NCBI GenBank assembly: GCA_016194705.1
Contig: JACQAZ010000020.1
Coordinates: 1-64,000 of the forward strand
DNA: 64,000 bases
Direction of reading: 5' to 3'
DNA from: Elusimicrobiota bacterium
Lineage (GTDB): Bacteria > Elusimicrobiota > Elusimicrobia > UBA1565 > UBA9628
Shown here: positions 24,006 to 32,586 of the stretch, piece after piece
Position numbering within the stretch: the stretch's first letter is position 1
How the letters are laid out: each line of letters starts with the position of its first letter
Made by a program: the position numbers and the translations under genes
Notes under the pieces: generated by a model
The model's database searches: none
What the model was told of the DNA's origin: nothing
What the model saw: the letters and a program-made list of their open reading frames with translations, nothing else

Positions 24006-26519
24006 CTACCAAACGCGCGCGGGCGTCGGGTTGACCATCGGATCGCTTGCCTTGCAAGAGAAGGCCTGGGCGAACTCGGGCATGTTGGCCAAGGTGCCCA
24101 GCACGCGGAAGCGCGAGATCGGGTGAGGGTCGAAGGCTTGCAGGCGCGCCGACTGCTCGGTCTGGTTCTCGCACCAGCCTTGCGCGAAGCCCAGGAAGAA
24201 CCTCTGCTCGGGAGAGAAGCCGTCGAGCGTTTGCCTGGGCTTGCCGGCCTGCGTCTTGAGGTACGCCGCGTAGGCGAGCCGGATGCCGCCGTTGTCGGCC
24301 GTGTTCTCGCCCAAGGTCAGCTCGCCGTTGACGTGGACGTCCTTCTTGGGGTCGCCCCCTGGGTCCTTGGCGACGACGAATTTCGAGTATTGGTCCACGA
24401 GCCCTTTGGACCGCGCCTCGAAGGCCGCCTGGTCGGCGGGGGTCCACCAGTTCTTGAGGTTGCCCTTGCCGTCGTACTGATGGCCTTGGTCGTCGAAGCC
24501 GTGGGTCAGTTCGTGGCCCTCGACGGCGCCGATCGCGCCGAAGTTGACGGCATCGTCGGAGTTAGGGTCGTAGTACGGGGGCTGCAGGATGCCGGCGGGG
24601 AAATTGATGTTGTTGTTGGAGGGGTCGTAGTAGGCGTTGACCGTCGGCGGGGTCATGCCCCATTCCTTCCTATCGGCCTTCTTGCCGATCTTGGCCATGT
24701 CGCGCTTGGTCTCGAGCGAGGCCGAGCGGTCGATGTTGCCCAGGGCGTCGGTCCGCGAGATATTGAGCTTGGAGTAGTCGCGCCACTTGTCCGGGTAGCC
24801 GATCTTGTTGGTGACCTCGGCGAGCTTGTCGAGCGCCTTCTGCTGGGTCTGCGGGCTCATCCAGGTCACGCCCTTGATGTCGTCCTGCATCGCCGCCTCG
24901 ATCTCCGCGACCATCGCGAGCGTGGCGTCCTTGGCCTTGCCGTCGAAGGCCTGCTTGACGTAGTCGCGGCCCAGCGCCTCGCCCATGACGGCGTCGGCTT
25001 GGCCCACGCAGCGCTTCCAGCGCGGCTTCTGCTGCTTCTGGCCCGAGAGGCGCTGCCCCCAGAACGAGAAACTCTCCTTGTCGAAGGCCGAGGAGAGCAT
25101 GGTCGCGCGGCCGTGGATGACCTGCCAGCGCAGGTAGGCCTTCCACGCCGCAAGCGGCGTGGAAGTCAATATCTTCTCGAGGCTGGAGAAGAACGGCATG
25201 GAGTTGACGTCGACCTCGGCGAGCTTAGGCGCCCCGAGCTCCTTGAAATAGGTGTTCCAGTCGAAGGAAGGGGTCAGCGCCTCGAACTTGGCCAGCGCCG
25301 TCTTGGCGTGGGTCTTGGCCGGGTCGCGCCGGCTGACGTTGTCCATCGAGATTTTGGCGAGCGCGGTCTCGACGGCGACGAGCTGCGCCGCTTCGGTCTG
25401 CGCCTGCTTCTTCGTGTCGCCGGCCAGCTCGAACATCTTGGCGGCGTGCTCGCCGTAGGCTTTGAGATCGTCCTTGTGCGAGTCCTCGAGGTAGTAATCG
25501 CGGTCGGGCAAAGAGATGCCGCCTTGGTCGATGGCGGCGATGTTCATCGACGCGTCTTCGAAGTCCTGCTCCGAGCCGAAGCCGAAAACGGCGCCGAAGC
25601 CCTTGGCGTGGAGCTGACCGATTTGAGCCGCCAGGCCCTTGAGGCTCGAGAGGCCGTCGATGCGCTTGAGATCCGGCTTGAGGGGGGCGGCGCCCTTCTT
25701 CTCGAGGGCCTTCTGATCCATGCAGGCGGCGTAGATGTCGCCGAGCTTCTTTTCGTCCGCGTCCTTGGACTTGGCGGCGGCCGAGGCCTTCTCGAGGATT
25801 GCCTTCAAAATGTTCTGGTTGCGCTCGTGCACGATCGAGCCGACGCCCCAGTCCGACTGGTCGGGCGGGATGGGGTTCTTGGCGATCCAACCGCCGCAGG
25901 CGTATTGATAGAAGTCGTCGCATTGCCGCGCGGAGCGGTCGATGGCGGCGAGGTCGACGCCGGATTTCACGGGCTTGGTCAGCGGAGGGGCCGTCGCGGG
26001 CTTGCTCGCGGGACTTTGAGGCGGAACGGGCACGGCGGGGCCTGAGATCCTGCCCGCCGCGAAGCTCGCGTCGTAGACCGCGCCTTGATCTCCCGTGATG
26101 AGACGCGCCGGCACGGCGGCCGAGATTTTCCTGGCTACTTCCTCCGCCGCGACTTTATCGTTGGTCTTGGCTGAGCCCGAGCTTCCGGAGTTTTCGTCGG
26201 TCCCCGCGGTCTCGATCTTGAGCTTATCGCCCCACTGCGCGCTCAGAGAATCCAAAGTCTGCTTCCTCTTGCCTTGGTCGAGCTTGGGCGACCAGTTCGC
26301 GGCGGAAAACTTGACGACCGGTCCCGGAAGGACCGAGCGCGTCGAGGGGTCGCAGAGCAGCTCGCCGATCTGGAGCTGCGCGGCCTTGGCGTCGGTGTCG
26401 GGGTTCTGCCCCGGCGCGAGCCTAAGCGAGACGGTGATCTGGGGAGCTTGGCTCCACGACAGGGCGGCCATGCAGGCCAGCAGGAAGGCGACGAGCAGTA
26501 TTCGGGTTTTCATTTTCAT
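24006..26519 (-). CDS. M13 family zinc endopeptidase, exported
   Basis: 837 aa from ATG 26519. Signal peptide 1-25, then about 170 extra residues not part of M13, then the neprilysin-like domain: CDDFYQYACGGWI at its start, NAYYDPSNNNINFPAGIL, zinc site GHELTHGFDD (HExxH), third ligand ENTADNGG. The usual C-terminal CxxW becomes PARVW: the Trp is kept, the Cys lost. A GCTATCAT -10 box (26540-26535) lies 15 nt upstream. An in-frame ATG at 26642 with GGGGAG before it would add 41 residues ahead of the signal peptide, which I think less likely. Confidence 0.9.
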   Translation of the reverse strand: MKMKTRILLVAFLLACMAALSWSQAPQITVSLRLAPGQNPDTDAKAAQLQIGELLCDPSTRSVLPGPVVKFSAANWSPKLDQGKRKQTLDSLSAQWGDKLKIETAGTDENSGSSGSAKTNDKVAAEEVARKISAAVPARLITGDQGAVYDASFAAGRISGPAVPVPPQSPASKPATAPPLTKPVKSGVDLAAIDRSARQCDDFYQYACGGWIAKNPIPPDQSDWGVGSIVHERNQNILKAILEKASAAAKSKDADEKKLGDIYAACMDQKALEKKGAAPLKPDLKRIDGLSSLKGLAAQIGQLHAKGFGAVFGFGSEQDFEDASMNIAAIDQGGISLPDRDYYLEDSHKDDLKAYGEHAAKMFELAGDTKKQAQTEAAQLVAVETALAKISMDNVSRRDPAKTHAKTALAKFEALTPSFDWNTYFKELGAPKLAEVDVNSMPFFSSLEKILTSTPLAAWKAYLRWQVIHGRATMLSSAFDKESFSFWGQRLSGQKQQKPRWKRCVGQADAVMGEALGRDYVKQAFDGKAKDATLAMVAEIEAAMQDDIKGVTWMSPQTQQKALDKLAEVTNKIGYPDKWRDYSKLNISRTDALGNIDRSASLETKRDMAKIGKKADRKEWGMTPPTVNAYYDPSNNNINFPAGILQPPYYDPNSDDAVNFGAIGAVEGHELTHGFDDQGHQYDGKGNLKNWWTPADQAAFEARSKGLVDQYSKFVVAKDPGGDPKKDVHVNGELTLGENTADNGGIRLAYAAYLKTQAGKPRQTLDGFSPEQRFFLGFAQGWCENQTEQSARLQAFDPHPISRFRVLGTLANMPEFAQAFSCKASDPMVNPTPARVW

Positions 26520-26642
26520 GATGAAGGGACAACCATGATAGCGCAGATCGGGTTTTTCGCTCTGGGTCTTGGGGGCGGGGTCGAGCGCGGTCTTTAGGCC
26601 CATGTCGGAATAGGACATTGATCCAGGGGTGTTGCTTGTCAT

Positions 26643-26723
26643 TGTTCTCTCCCCTGGTGACGCCGGATTGGGCCCGGCGGTGGTGACTCCCCGACCTGAT
26701 CTCGGGGATTACAGGATGCAGTC
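26643..26723 (-). promoter_or_regulatory. Possible structured 5' leader upstream of the M13 gene
   Basis: Downstream of TATACT (26729-26724) on the - strand are two stem-loops: TCCCCGA/TCGGGGA (26708-26702 with 26694-26688) and CGCCGG/CCGGCG (26679-26674 with 26666-26661). Each is followed by TCACCA (26686-26681 and 26660-26655), then GGGGAG before an ATG at 26642. I cannot assign it to a known riboswitch class. Confidence 0.35.
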
Positions 26724-26762
26724 AGTATAGCGGAACGCGCCGCGGCGTCCAGGACCGAGAGT

Positions 26763-26788
26763 CCTATCGGGCAATGGGACTTTAGACC
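26763..26788 (-). promoter_or_regulatory. Dispersed regulatory element, copy 4
   Basis: On the - strand GGTCTAAAGTCC (26788-26777) runs directly into CCCATTGCCCGATAGG (26778-26763), 33 nt before a TATACT -10 (26729-26724). It faces the exported M13 peptidase gene. Confidence 0.6.
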
Positions 26789-26791
26789 TGA

Positions 26792-28009
26792 TTACTGTTT
26801 ATTCGAACGGCAGACGTATTTTGGCCCGGGGAGCACGTCGCAGTTGACGGCGCAAGCGTACCTGCAATCGTCCGGCTTGTCGAAGCTGAGGCCTGAGGAT
26901 GCTTTGCCCCGGCATAGGCACATCCATTTCCCGGGCATGAGGCCGTAAGGCCTGCAGGACTCGGGGCAGACGGGAGCGCAAGCCCCTTTTGACTCATACA
27001 TGTTCATGCACTCGGCCCCCGGCGACCTGATTCTTGGGCTCTCCTCGGAGACCTTCGTTCCGACGGAGTAGCCGCTTCCTCCGCCGATCATTGAAAGCGA
27101 ATCCTGGGTCTGTGGAGACGGGGCGCTCTCCGCGGGCTTGGCGGCTGAGGCGATCCTGGCCTGTGCCGCCTGCGCCCGCTGGCCGAGTATGCGCTCCATG
27201 ACGGCGCCCGGCGCGGCCAATTCCCTGGCGGCGCCCGCCGCGTCGGCCGTGGCGCCCGTCCAGCCGGGGTACAAGTCCTCGGCCGCGTAGACCGTCCCGT
27301 TCTGGGAGCCGCCGAAGAACTCGATCGTCGTTTTGCGGGCCGGATCCTGCCATACGTTGGACCACTCGAGCAGGTTCGACGGCCTGCCGAAGCCGGTGAA
27401 GAAGGCCGGGTCGATCTTCGCGAGCTCATCCCGGCTCATGCCGATCGCGACGAGCTTGTTGACGCCGACCCGCTCCCCGCCCCGCACCTGCCCTTCGACG
27501 CCCTTGATGGCCATCAGGACCGGCGCGGCCGCGAGGCCCTGCGCGACGATGTCGAGCTCGGCTCCGGCGTCGTGCGCCTTGAGGATAGCGCGCGTGATGT
27601 CGCGGGTCATCTGCTTTTGGCTGGCCGTCGCGTAGCCCTCGTGCGTCCAGGCGATCGTGTTCGCGTCGGCGGAGTAGGCCTTGACGAAACGGGAGTCGAC
27701 GCTCCCGGCGCGCCGCCTCGGCCCGTAGGCCCGCCCCAGCCAGACCTTGAGCCGGTCCCAAGTCGTGGGGTCCGCTCCGAGAGACAAGACGTCGGCATCG
27801 ACCGCTCCGTCGCTGATGACGAGCACGACGGTGCGGGTCTGCATGGGCAAGTTCTTCGCGGCCCAGTCGGCGGCCAAGGCCTCGACCTTCGCGCTGAGCT
27901 CGAGTGCCGCGTCCGAGTTCTCCACCGAGGCGACGCGCCAGAAGCCGAAGAGCATGACCGCAAGCACCATGGCGACCATCCCGACGGGCAGCGCCAAGTG
28001 CTTGAGCAT
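26792..28009 (-). CDS. Membrane-anchored protein with Cys-rich C-terminus
   Basis: 405 aa. One N-terminal anchor (about 8-27), then an alpha/beta domain with lipase-like topology (TVVLVISDGAVDADVLSLGA; LDIVAQGLAAAPVLMAIKG) in which the nucleophile-elbow position reads AQGLA, so no catalytic Ser is visible. A linker is followed by a compact C-terminal region with about ten cysteines (residues 330-402: CMNMYESKGACAPVCPESC, CLC, CRYACAVNC). The fold of the first domain is my inference. It lies 10 bp after the MurU-like gene on the same strand. Confidence 0.7.
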   Translation of the reverse strand: MLKHLALPVGMVAMVLAVMLFGFWRVASVENSDAALELSAKVEALAADWAAKNLPMQTRTVVLVISDGAVDADVLSLGADPTTWDRLKVWLGRAYGPRRRAGSVDSRFVKAYSADANTIAWTHEGYATASQKQMTRDITRAILKAHDAGAELDIVAQGLAAAPVLMAIKGVEGQVRGGERVGVNKLVAIGMSRDELAKIDPAFFTGFGRPSNLLEWSNVWQDPARKTTIEFFGGSQNGTVYAAEDLYPGWTGATADAAGAARELAAPGAVMERILGQRAQAAQARIASAAKPAESAPSPQTQDSLSMIGGGSGYSVGTKVSEESPRIRSPGAECMNMYESKGACAPVCPESCRPYGLMPGKWMCLCRGKASSGLSFDKPDDCRYACAVNCDVLPGPKYVCRSNKQ

Positions 28010-28019
28010 ATCGCCTGGT

Positions 28020-28757
28020 CTACGCGGGAAGCCCGTGCTCCTCGGCGCGGCGGCGGATCTCCTCGAGCTTGCCCAGCCCCCCGGCGTCCTGCCAGAAGTA
28101 ATCGTCGGCGCGGAAGGCGCGGATCGTCTCGCCCGCGCTTGCCAGCCGAAGATAGGCCTTTGTGATCGAGAAGACCCCAGTCTCAGTCATTTTTGTAAAG
28201 ATCGCGGGAGACACGACATGGATTCCGTCGAAGGCCAGCCTCTCGGCGCCCGCGACGGGGCCCTTGGCCCATTCGAGCTTGCCCTCGTTCTTGGACTCCC
28301 AGCCGCACAGCGTCCCGGTCTTGTCGAAGAGGAACATGCGGGAGCTTTTGCGCGAGCGCACGGAGAGCGTCGCCAGAGCTTTGTTTTCGAGGTGGCGCTT
28401 GTAGAGTTTCGTGAGGTCGACCTCGCTGAAGACGTCGACGTTGTGCAGCAGGAAGGGCTTGCCGTCGGCGAAGAAGGCCGCGGCATTCTTGAGGCCGCCG
28501 CCGGTGTCGAGGAGCTCGGTCTCGCGCGAGAGCTCGATGCGGATGCCGAAGTTCTTGCGTCCGTTGAGAAAATCGGCGATCTGATCCGGGAAGTGGAAGA
28601 CGTTGACGATCGCCTCGTCGACTCCGGCGGCGATCAGGCGCCGGATGACGATCTCGAGCATCGTCTTTCCGCCGATCTCGATGAGCGCCTTGGGCTTGGC
28701 GTCGGTCAGGGGCTTGAGCCGGCTGCCGACGCCGGCGGCGAGCACCATCGCCTTCAT
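28020..28757 (-). CDS. murU: MurNAc-1-phosphate uridylyltransferase-like nucleotidyltransferase
   Basis: 245 aa from ATG 28757, which overlaps the AmgK-like stop by 4 bp. Nucleotidyltransferase signature AMVLAAGVGSRLKPLTDAKPK with LHNVDVFSEVD as the metal-binding region. Size and order next to an AmgK-type kinase match MurU, which makes UDP-MurNAc from MurNAc-1-P in the peptidoglycan-recycling shunt that bypasses MurA. Other sugar-1-P nucleotidyltransferases are similar, so the substrate is inferred from context. Confidence 0.8.
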   Translation of the reverse strand: MKAMVLAAGVGSRLKPLTDAKPKALIEIGGKTMLEIVIRRLIAAGVDEAIVNVFHFPDQIADFLNGRKNFGIRIELSRETELLDTGGGLKNAAAFFADGKPFLLHNVDVFSEVDLTKLYKRHLENKALATLSVRSRKSSRMFLFDKTGTLCGWESKNEGKLEWAKGPVAGAERLAFDGIHVVSPAIFTKMTETGVFSITKAYLRLASAGETIRAFRADDYFWQDAGGLGKLEEIRRRAEEHGLPA

Positions 28758-30199
28758 GTCGTCGAGTCGGCGAGCTTCTCGAGGGCCAGGTGCCGGAGCT
28801 CGACGCTCACGCCCGGCACGTCCCGCAGGCGCTTGGCCAGGGCTTCCGCGCAATAGACCGAACGGTGGCGCCCGCCCGTGCAGCCGAAGGAGACCATGAG
28901 GTCGCTGAAGTTGCGGCCGCGGTAGTTCGCGACGCTCGACTCGATCAAGGCTCCGGCGTGGTCGAGGTAGCGCTTGACGGGCGCTTCCTTCTTGAGAAAG
29001 GCCGCGACCGGGGCGTCCTTTCCCGTGAGCTTGGCGTATTTCTCGATGCGGCCCGGGTTGGGAAGGGCGCGGCAGTCGAAGACGAAGCCCCCGCCGTGGC
29101 CGTGCTCGTCGACGGGCAGCGCGTCGCGGAAGGAGAAGCTTTGCAGCCGCACCGTCAGCTTGAGCTGAGCCGCGCCGAACTGGCGCAGGTAGGACGAGCC
29201 CACGAGAGCCTTGAAGACGCCCATGAGCGCCGGGACCTTGACCGGCAGATGAGAGGTCCTCAGCAGGTACTCCAGATTCCTGATCGCGTAGGGGATGCTC
29301 TGCAGGAAATGGGTCTTTCGTTCATAGAAGCCCCGCAGGCCGTAGGTCCCCAGGGCCTGCATGATGCGGATGAAGACGAAGCCGTGGTAATGGTCGAGGA
29401 ACTTCCGCTTGTCGAAGCGGACGTGCTTGTGAGCTTCCTCGACATAATAGGCCAGCAGGTCTTCCCGGGTCGCGAAAGGGATGTCGGCCTTCGCGTCGAA
29501 GAGCAAGGAGGCGATGTCGTACTGAAGGGCGCCCTTGCGGCCGCCCTGGTAGTCGATGAACCAAGGGCGGCCGCCCATGACCATGATGTTGCGCGATTGG
29601 AAGTCTCTATAAAGGAAGAAGTCGCGCGGCGCATCGAGCAGGTAGTCGGAGAAGGCTTCGAAATCGTCCTCCAGGGCCTGCTCGTCGAAGGCCGTGTTGG
29701 CCAAGCGCAGGAAGTAGTACTTGAAGTAATTGAGGTCCCACATCATCGACTTTTTGTCGAAGCTCGCGCGCGGGTAGCAGAAGCCGTAGTCCAAGGTCTT
29801 GCCGGCCTCGACCTGGAATTTGGGGAGAATCTTGACGGCCTGCTTGTAGACGTCGATGACATCCTTCGGAAAACCGGCGGCCGTGCGCTTCTTGGAGAGC
29901 AGGTCGAAGAGCGTGACGTCGCCGAGGTCCTGTTCCAGGTAGACGTCCTTTTCCGCATCGGACGCGTAGATCGCCGGCACCGGCAGTCCGCACTCGCGGA
30001 AATGACGCGAGAACTCGATGAAGGCCGCGTTCTCCTGGGGGTCGTCGTTGTGAACGCCGATGACGGTCTTCTTTCCGCCGCCGAGGCGGTAGATCAGGCG
30101 GCTCGAGGCGTGGGCCTTGAGCGGCGCGATGGATTTTGGCGCCGCGCCGAAATGCGCGCGGTAGAGGGCCTGCAGCCTCTTTTGAGCCTCTTCCTCCAT
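28754..30199 (-). CDS. amgK: AmgK-type amino-sugar kinase fused to a RapZ C-terminal domain
   Basis: 481 aa. Residues 1-330 are an aminoglycoside-phosphotransferase-fold kinase like AmgK, the anomeric MurNAc/GlcNAc kinase: YRDFQSRNIM (Brenner-type loop) and WFIDYQGG. Residues about 345-475 match the C-terminal domain of RapZ: GGFVFDCRALPNPGR, then FSDLMVSFGCTGGRHRSV. In E. coli RapZ this domain binds glucosamine-6-phosphate. The RapZ N-terminal P-loop domain is absent. Coupled to murU. The -10 TATACT ends 6 nt before the ATG. Confidence 0.85.
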   Translation of the reverse strand: MEEEAQKRLQALYRAHFGAAPKSIAPLKAHASSRLIYRLGGGKKTVIGVHNDDPQENAAFIEFSRHFRECGLPVPAIYASDAEKDVYLEQDLGDVTLFDLLSKKRTAAGFPKDVIDVYKQAVKILPKFQVEAGKTLDYGFCYPRASFDKKSMMWDLNYFKYYFLRLANTAFDEQALEDDFEAFSDYLLDAPRDFFLYRDFQSRNIMVMGGRPWFIDYQGGRKGALQYDIASLLFDAKADIPFATREDLLAYYVEEAHKHVRFDKRKFLDHYHGFVFIRIMQALGTYGLRGFYERKTHFLQSIPYAIRNLEYLLRTSHLPVKVPALMGVFKALVGSSYLRQFGAAQLKLTVRLQSFSFRDALPVDEHGHGGGFVFDCRALPNPGRIEKYAKLTGKDAPVAAFLKKEAPVKRYLDHAGALIESSVANYRGRNFSDLMVSFGCTGGRHRSVYCAEALAKRLRDVPGVSVELRHLALEKLADSTT

Positions 30200-30205
30200 A
30201 CGGGC

Positions 30206-30239
30206 AGTATACCGAATGCGTCGCCGGAAAAGCTATGAT
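30206..30239. promoter_or_regulatory. Bidirectional leaderless promoter, copy A
   Basis: Back-to-back -10 boxes: TATACT on - (30211-30206, 6 nt from ATG 30199) and TATGAT on + (30234-30239, 6 nt from ATG 30246). The 34-bp block is about 80% identical, without gaps, to 36744-36777. Confidence 0.65.
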
Positions 30240-30245
30240 GGGGCC

Positions 30246-30893
30246 ATGCTGCGGTCTCTTCTCGCCGCTTGCCTGCTGGCCGCGCCCGTCGCCGCCAAGG
30301 ACCCGCCTCTGGTCGGCGTTTGGACCCTCGACGGGGCCCCCTACGCCGAACTGCGCGCCAACGGCACGGGCTCGGTGCGCGACGAGCCCGTGCAATGGAA
30401 GGCTGACTCCAAGGCCCTGGCGCTCTCTTACGCCAACGGCGCTTCCGAGATCATGTTGTACAAGGTCGTCGGAAACAAGCTGACGATCGTCATGAACGGA
30501 CAGAGCCAGGTCCTGACCAAGGCTTCGGTCAAGAAGGCGGTCAAAGGCAAGGTCGGGAAGGACCAACTCTCGGCGCTCTTGATGTCCTCGCCCTGGTGCT
30601 CGTTCACTTACAACCAGATCTCCGGCGCTTCGCATCAGGAGCGCGTGGTTTTCCGGCCCGGCGGCGTCTGGGGTTCCGGCTCCCGGGGCGAGAGCTACTC
30701 GAGCGGAGCCTACGGCTCCGTGGCCGGGCAGTCCGACGCCGAAGGCGGCGGCCGCTGGCAGGCCAGCGGCGGCAGGCTCCTGATGTCGCAGGGCGGCGGC
30801 GCGCTCGAGGACACGGGCTTGAGCGTCACGCGCAATTCGAACGGCTATCCGATCCTCAAGACGGGCAAGAAGGAATACTCCCAGTGCCGCTGA
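30246..30893 (+). CDS. Exported beta-rich protein
   Basis: 215 aa. Signal peptide 1-17, then a beta-rich domain (VGVWTLDGAPYAELRANGTG, then SVRDEPVQWKADSKALALSY) reminiscent of lipocalin-like stress proteins, then a Ser/Gly-rich second half with two cysteines (PWCSF, SQCR). The start is set by a -10 box 6 nt upstream. Family not recognised. Confidence 0.7.
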   Translation: MLRSLLAACLLAAPVAAKDPPLVGVWTLDGAPYAELRANGTGSVRDEPVQWKADSKALALSYANGASEIMLYKVVGNKLTIVMNGQSQVLTKASVKKAVKGKVGKDQLSALLMSSPWCSFTYNQISGASHQERVVFRPGGVWGSGSRGESYSSGAYGSVAGQSDAEGGGRWQASGGRLLMSQGGGALEDTGLSVTRNSNGYPILKTGKKEYSQCR

Positions 30894-30920
30894 CGCGCGC
30901 GCACCCCCCCTTGCGCTTTT

Positions 30921-30939
30921 CCTAAAGACCATCTATCCT
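30921..30939 (+). promoter_or_regulatory. Dispersed regulatory element copy 5 with -10 box
   Basis: CCTAAAGACC (30921-30930) is followed by a CTATCCT -10 (30934-30939), the same -10 as at the exported LOG gene. It faces the exported ClpP-like protease gene, whose ATG is 28 nt downstream. No clear second box. Confidence 0.45.
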
Positions 30940-30967
30940 TCTGGGGCGTGGCCGCTCAGAGGGGGAG

Positions 30968-32503
30968 ATGAGATACATCAGATTCTTCGTGCTCGCGTTG
31001 TCGGCGTCGGTGCTGGCGAGCGTGACCGCCGCCGCTCAGATGTTCCCGGGGGTCTCCTTCAGCACCGCCCCGCCCTCGCCCGAGAAACTCGCCCTCGAGA
31101 AGATCATGACCGAGAACGCCCTCGAGCGCGAACGCAACCTCCAGCGCCTCAAGAAGCTGACCGACGAGCGCGACGAGCTGCAGATCAGGTCCATGGCGCT
31201 CACCGAGAGGCAGAGGCTCGAGACGGCCGACTTGGACGGCGAGCTCAAGAAGCTCTCCCTGCAGAACTCCATCGCCTCCGAGAAGGAGCGGCTGGCCAAC
31301 GCGCCGCGCGAGGGGGAGTACCGGAGGCTCTCGCTCGAGCTCAACTTGGGCGCCGAGAGAAACCGGCAGGCTCTTTCGGACGAGCGCCAGACTTACGACA
31401 AGCTCTCGCTGGACAACAACCTGACCTCCGAACACAAGCGCCAGGAGATGACCGACGAGCGCACGTCCTACGACAAGCTGGCCCTCGATAACAATCTGGC
31501 CTCGGAAAGGCTGCGCCTGGCCCTGGCCCCCAAGCACGAAGAGGCCGAGAAGCTGCGCGCCGAGAACGAGCTCAAGCGCGAGCAGCTTCAAGCCCAGGCG
31601 CTCAAGGACGACGCCGAGAAGGCCGTCATCGACCTCGAGCTCAAGAGGCTCGACTTCAAGAGCCGCAAGCTCAAGTACGACGCGGAGGAGGCCGAGGCCA
31701 AGACCGTCGTGCTGAAAACCGACCTCGACCTGCGCGAGAAGAAGGAGAAGTGGAAGGCCGAGGCCAACCGCGAGCCCGACTACCTCAAGCAGCCCTTCGA
31801 CAAGGGACGGCTGACGATCTCCGACCGTCGCATCCCGTTGAACGGGCCGATCATCCGGGGATCTGCGGACTTCGTGACCGAGCGCATCGAGTACTTCAAC
31901 AACAAATCCGAGGAGCTGCCGATCTTCATCGTGATCGACAACTGCCCGGGCGGCTCGGTCATGGAGGGCTACCGGATCGTCAAGGCGATGCGGGCGAGCA
32001 AGGCCCCCATCCACGTGATCGTCAAGTCCTTCGCGGCGAGCATGGCCGCGGTCATCACGACCTTGGCCCCCCACTCATACGCCTATCCCAACGCGGTCAT
32101 CCTGCACCACCAGATGTCGAGCGTTGTCTGGGGCAACATGACCGTGCAGAAGGAACAGCTCGAGATCAACAAGGAATGGTACCGCCGTCTGGCCGAACCC
32201 GTCGCCGAGAAGATGGGAACCAGCGTGGAGGGCATGGTCAAGGAGATGTACAAGCACAACTCGGAGGGCAACTGGGAGGAGTTCGCCGACAAGGCCCAGA
32301 AGCTCAAGTGGGTCGACACGGTGGTCCACGAGATCCGCGAGACGGGGGTGGTCAAGGAGCCCGACGATAAGGCCCCGGTGCCCAAATACTTTTTCGACGC
32401 GAAGGAAGAGGTCGATCCCAAGGGCCAGCGCTACGTGAGCCTGCCGCGGCTCGAGCCCTTCGACTTCTACTACATCTACAACCCGGACAGCTACTACCGC
32501 TGA
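30968..32503 (+). CDS. Exported coiled-coil/ClpP-like serine protease
   Basis: 511 aa. Signal peptide 1-23; residues about 37-265 are one long charged coiled coil with internal repeats (LSLDNNLTSEHKRQEMTDER; LALDNNLASERLRLALAPK); residues 275-470 are a ClpP/SppA-fold domain (FIVIDNCPGGSVMEGYRIVK). Ser358 in FAASMAA and His381 in LHHQM align with the ClpP nucleophile and histidine; the catalytic Asp is not obvious, with Asn or Glu at the expected place. Exported ClpP-fold proteins with such a long coiled coil are unusual. GGGGG lies just before the ATG. Confidence 0.8.
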   Translation: MRYIRFFVLALSASVLASVTAAAQMFPGVSFSTAPPSPEKLALEKIMTENALERERNLQRLKKLTDERDELQIRSMALTERQRLETADLDGELKKLSLQNSIASEKERLANAPREGEYRRLSLELNLGAERNRQALSDERQTYDKLSLDNNLTSEHKRQEMTDERTSYDKLALDNNLASERLRLALAPKHEEAEKLRAENELKREQLQAQALKDDAEKAVIDLELKRLDFKSRKLKYDAEEAEAKTVVLKTDLDLREKKEKWKAEANREPDYLKQPFDKGRLTISDRRIPLNGPIIRGSADFVTERIEYFNNKSEELPIFIVIDNCPGGSVMEGYRIVKAMRASKAPIHVIVKSFAASMAAVITTLAPHSYAYPNAVILHHQMSSVVWGNMTVQKEQLEINKEWYRRLAEPVAEKMGTSVEGMVKEMYKHNSEGNWEEFADKAQKLKWVDTVVHEIRETGVVKEPDDKAPVPKYFFDAKEEVDPKGQRYVSLPRLEPFDFYYIYNPDSYYR

Positions 32504-32541
32504 CTTCGCGAAGCGGAGGAGATTCGGGAGCACTGAATCAC

Positions 32542-32570
32542 TTGACGCGTTAGTGGCTTAAGGGTATCCT
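32542..32570 (+). promoter_or_regulatory. Promoter of the Kelch-caspase gene
   Basis: TTGACG (32542-32547), 17-bp spacer, TATCCT (32565-32570); predicted start about 10 nt before ATG 32587. TAGAAT at 32576-32581 is an alternative -10 that would make a leaderless mRNA. Confidence 0.55.
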
Positions 32571-32586
32571 CCGTGTAGAATCTTCC

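Noticed and set aside
23934..26045. 703-codon + strand ORF
   Set aside because: It is antisense to the RlmI-like and M13 genes, whose motifs are clear; long antisense ORFs are expected in GC-rich coding DNA.
26520..26642. Longer M13 start at ATG 26642
   Set aside because: It would place 41 polar residues before the signal peptide; the start at 26519 has its own -10 box.
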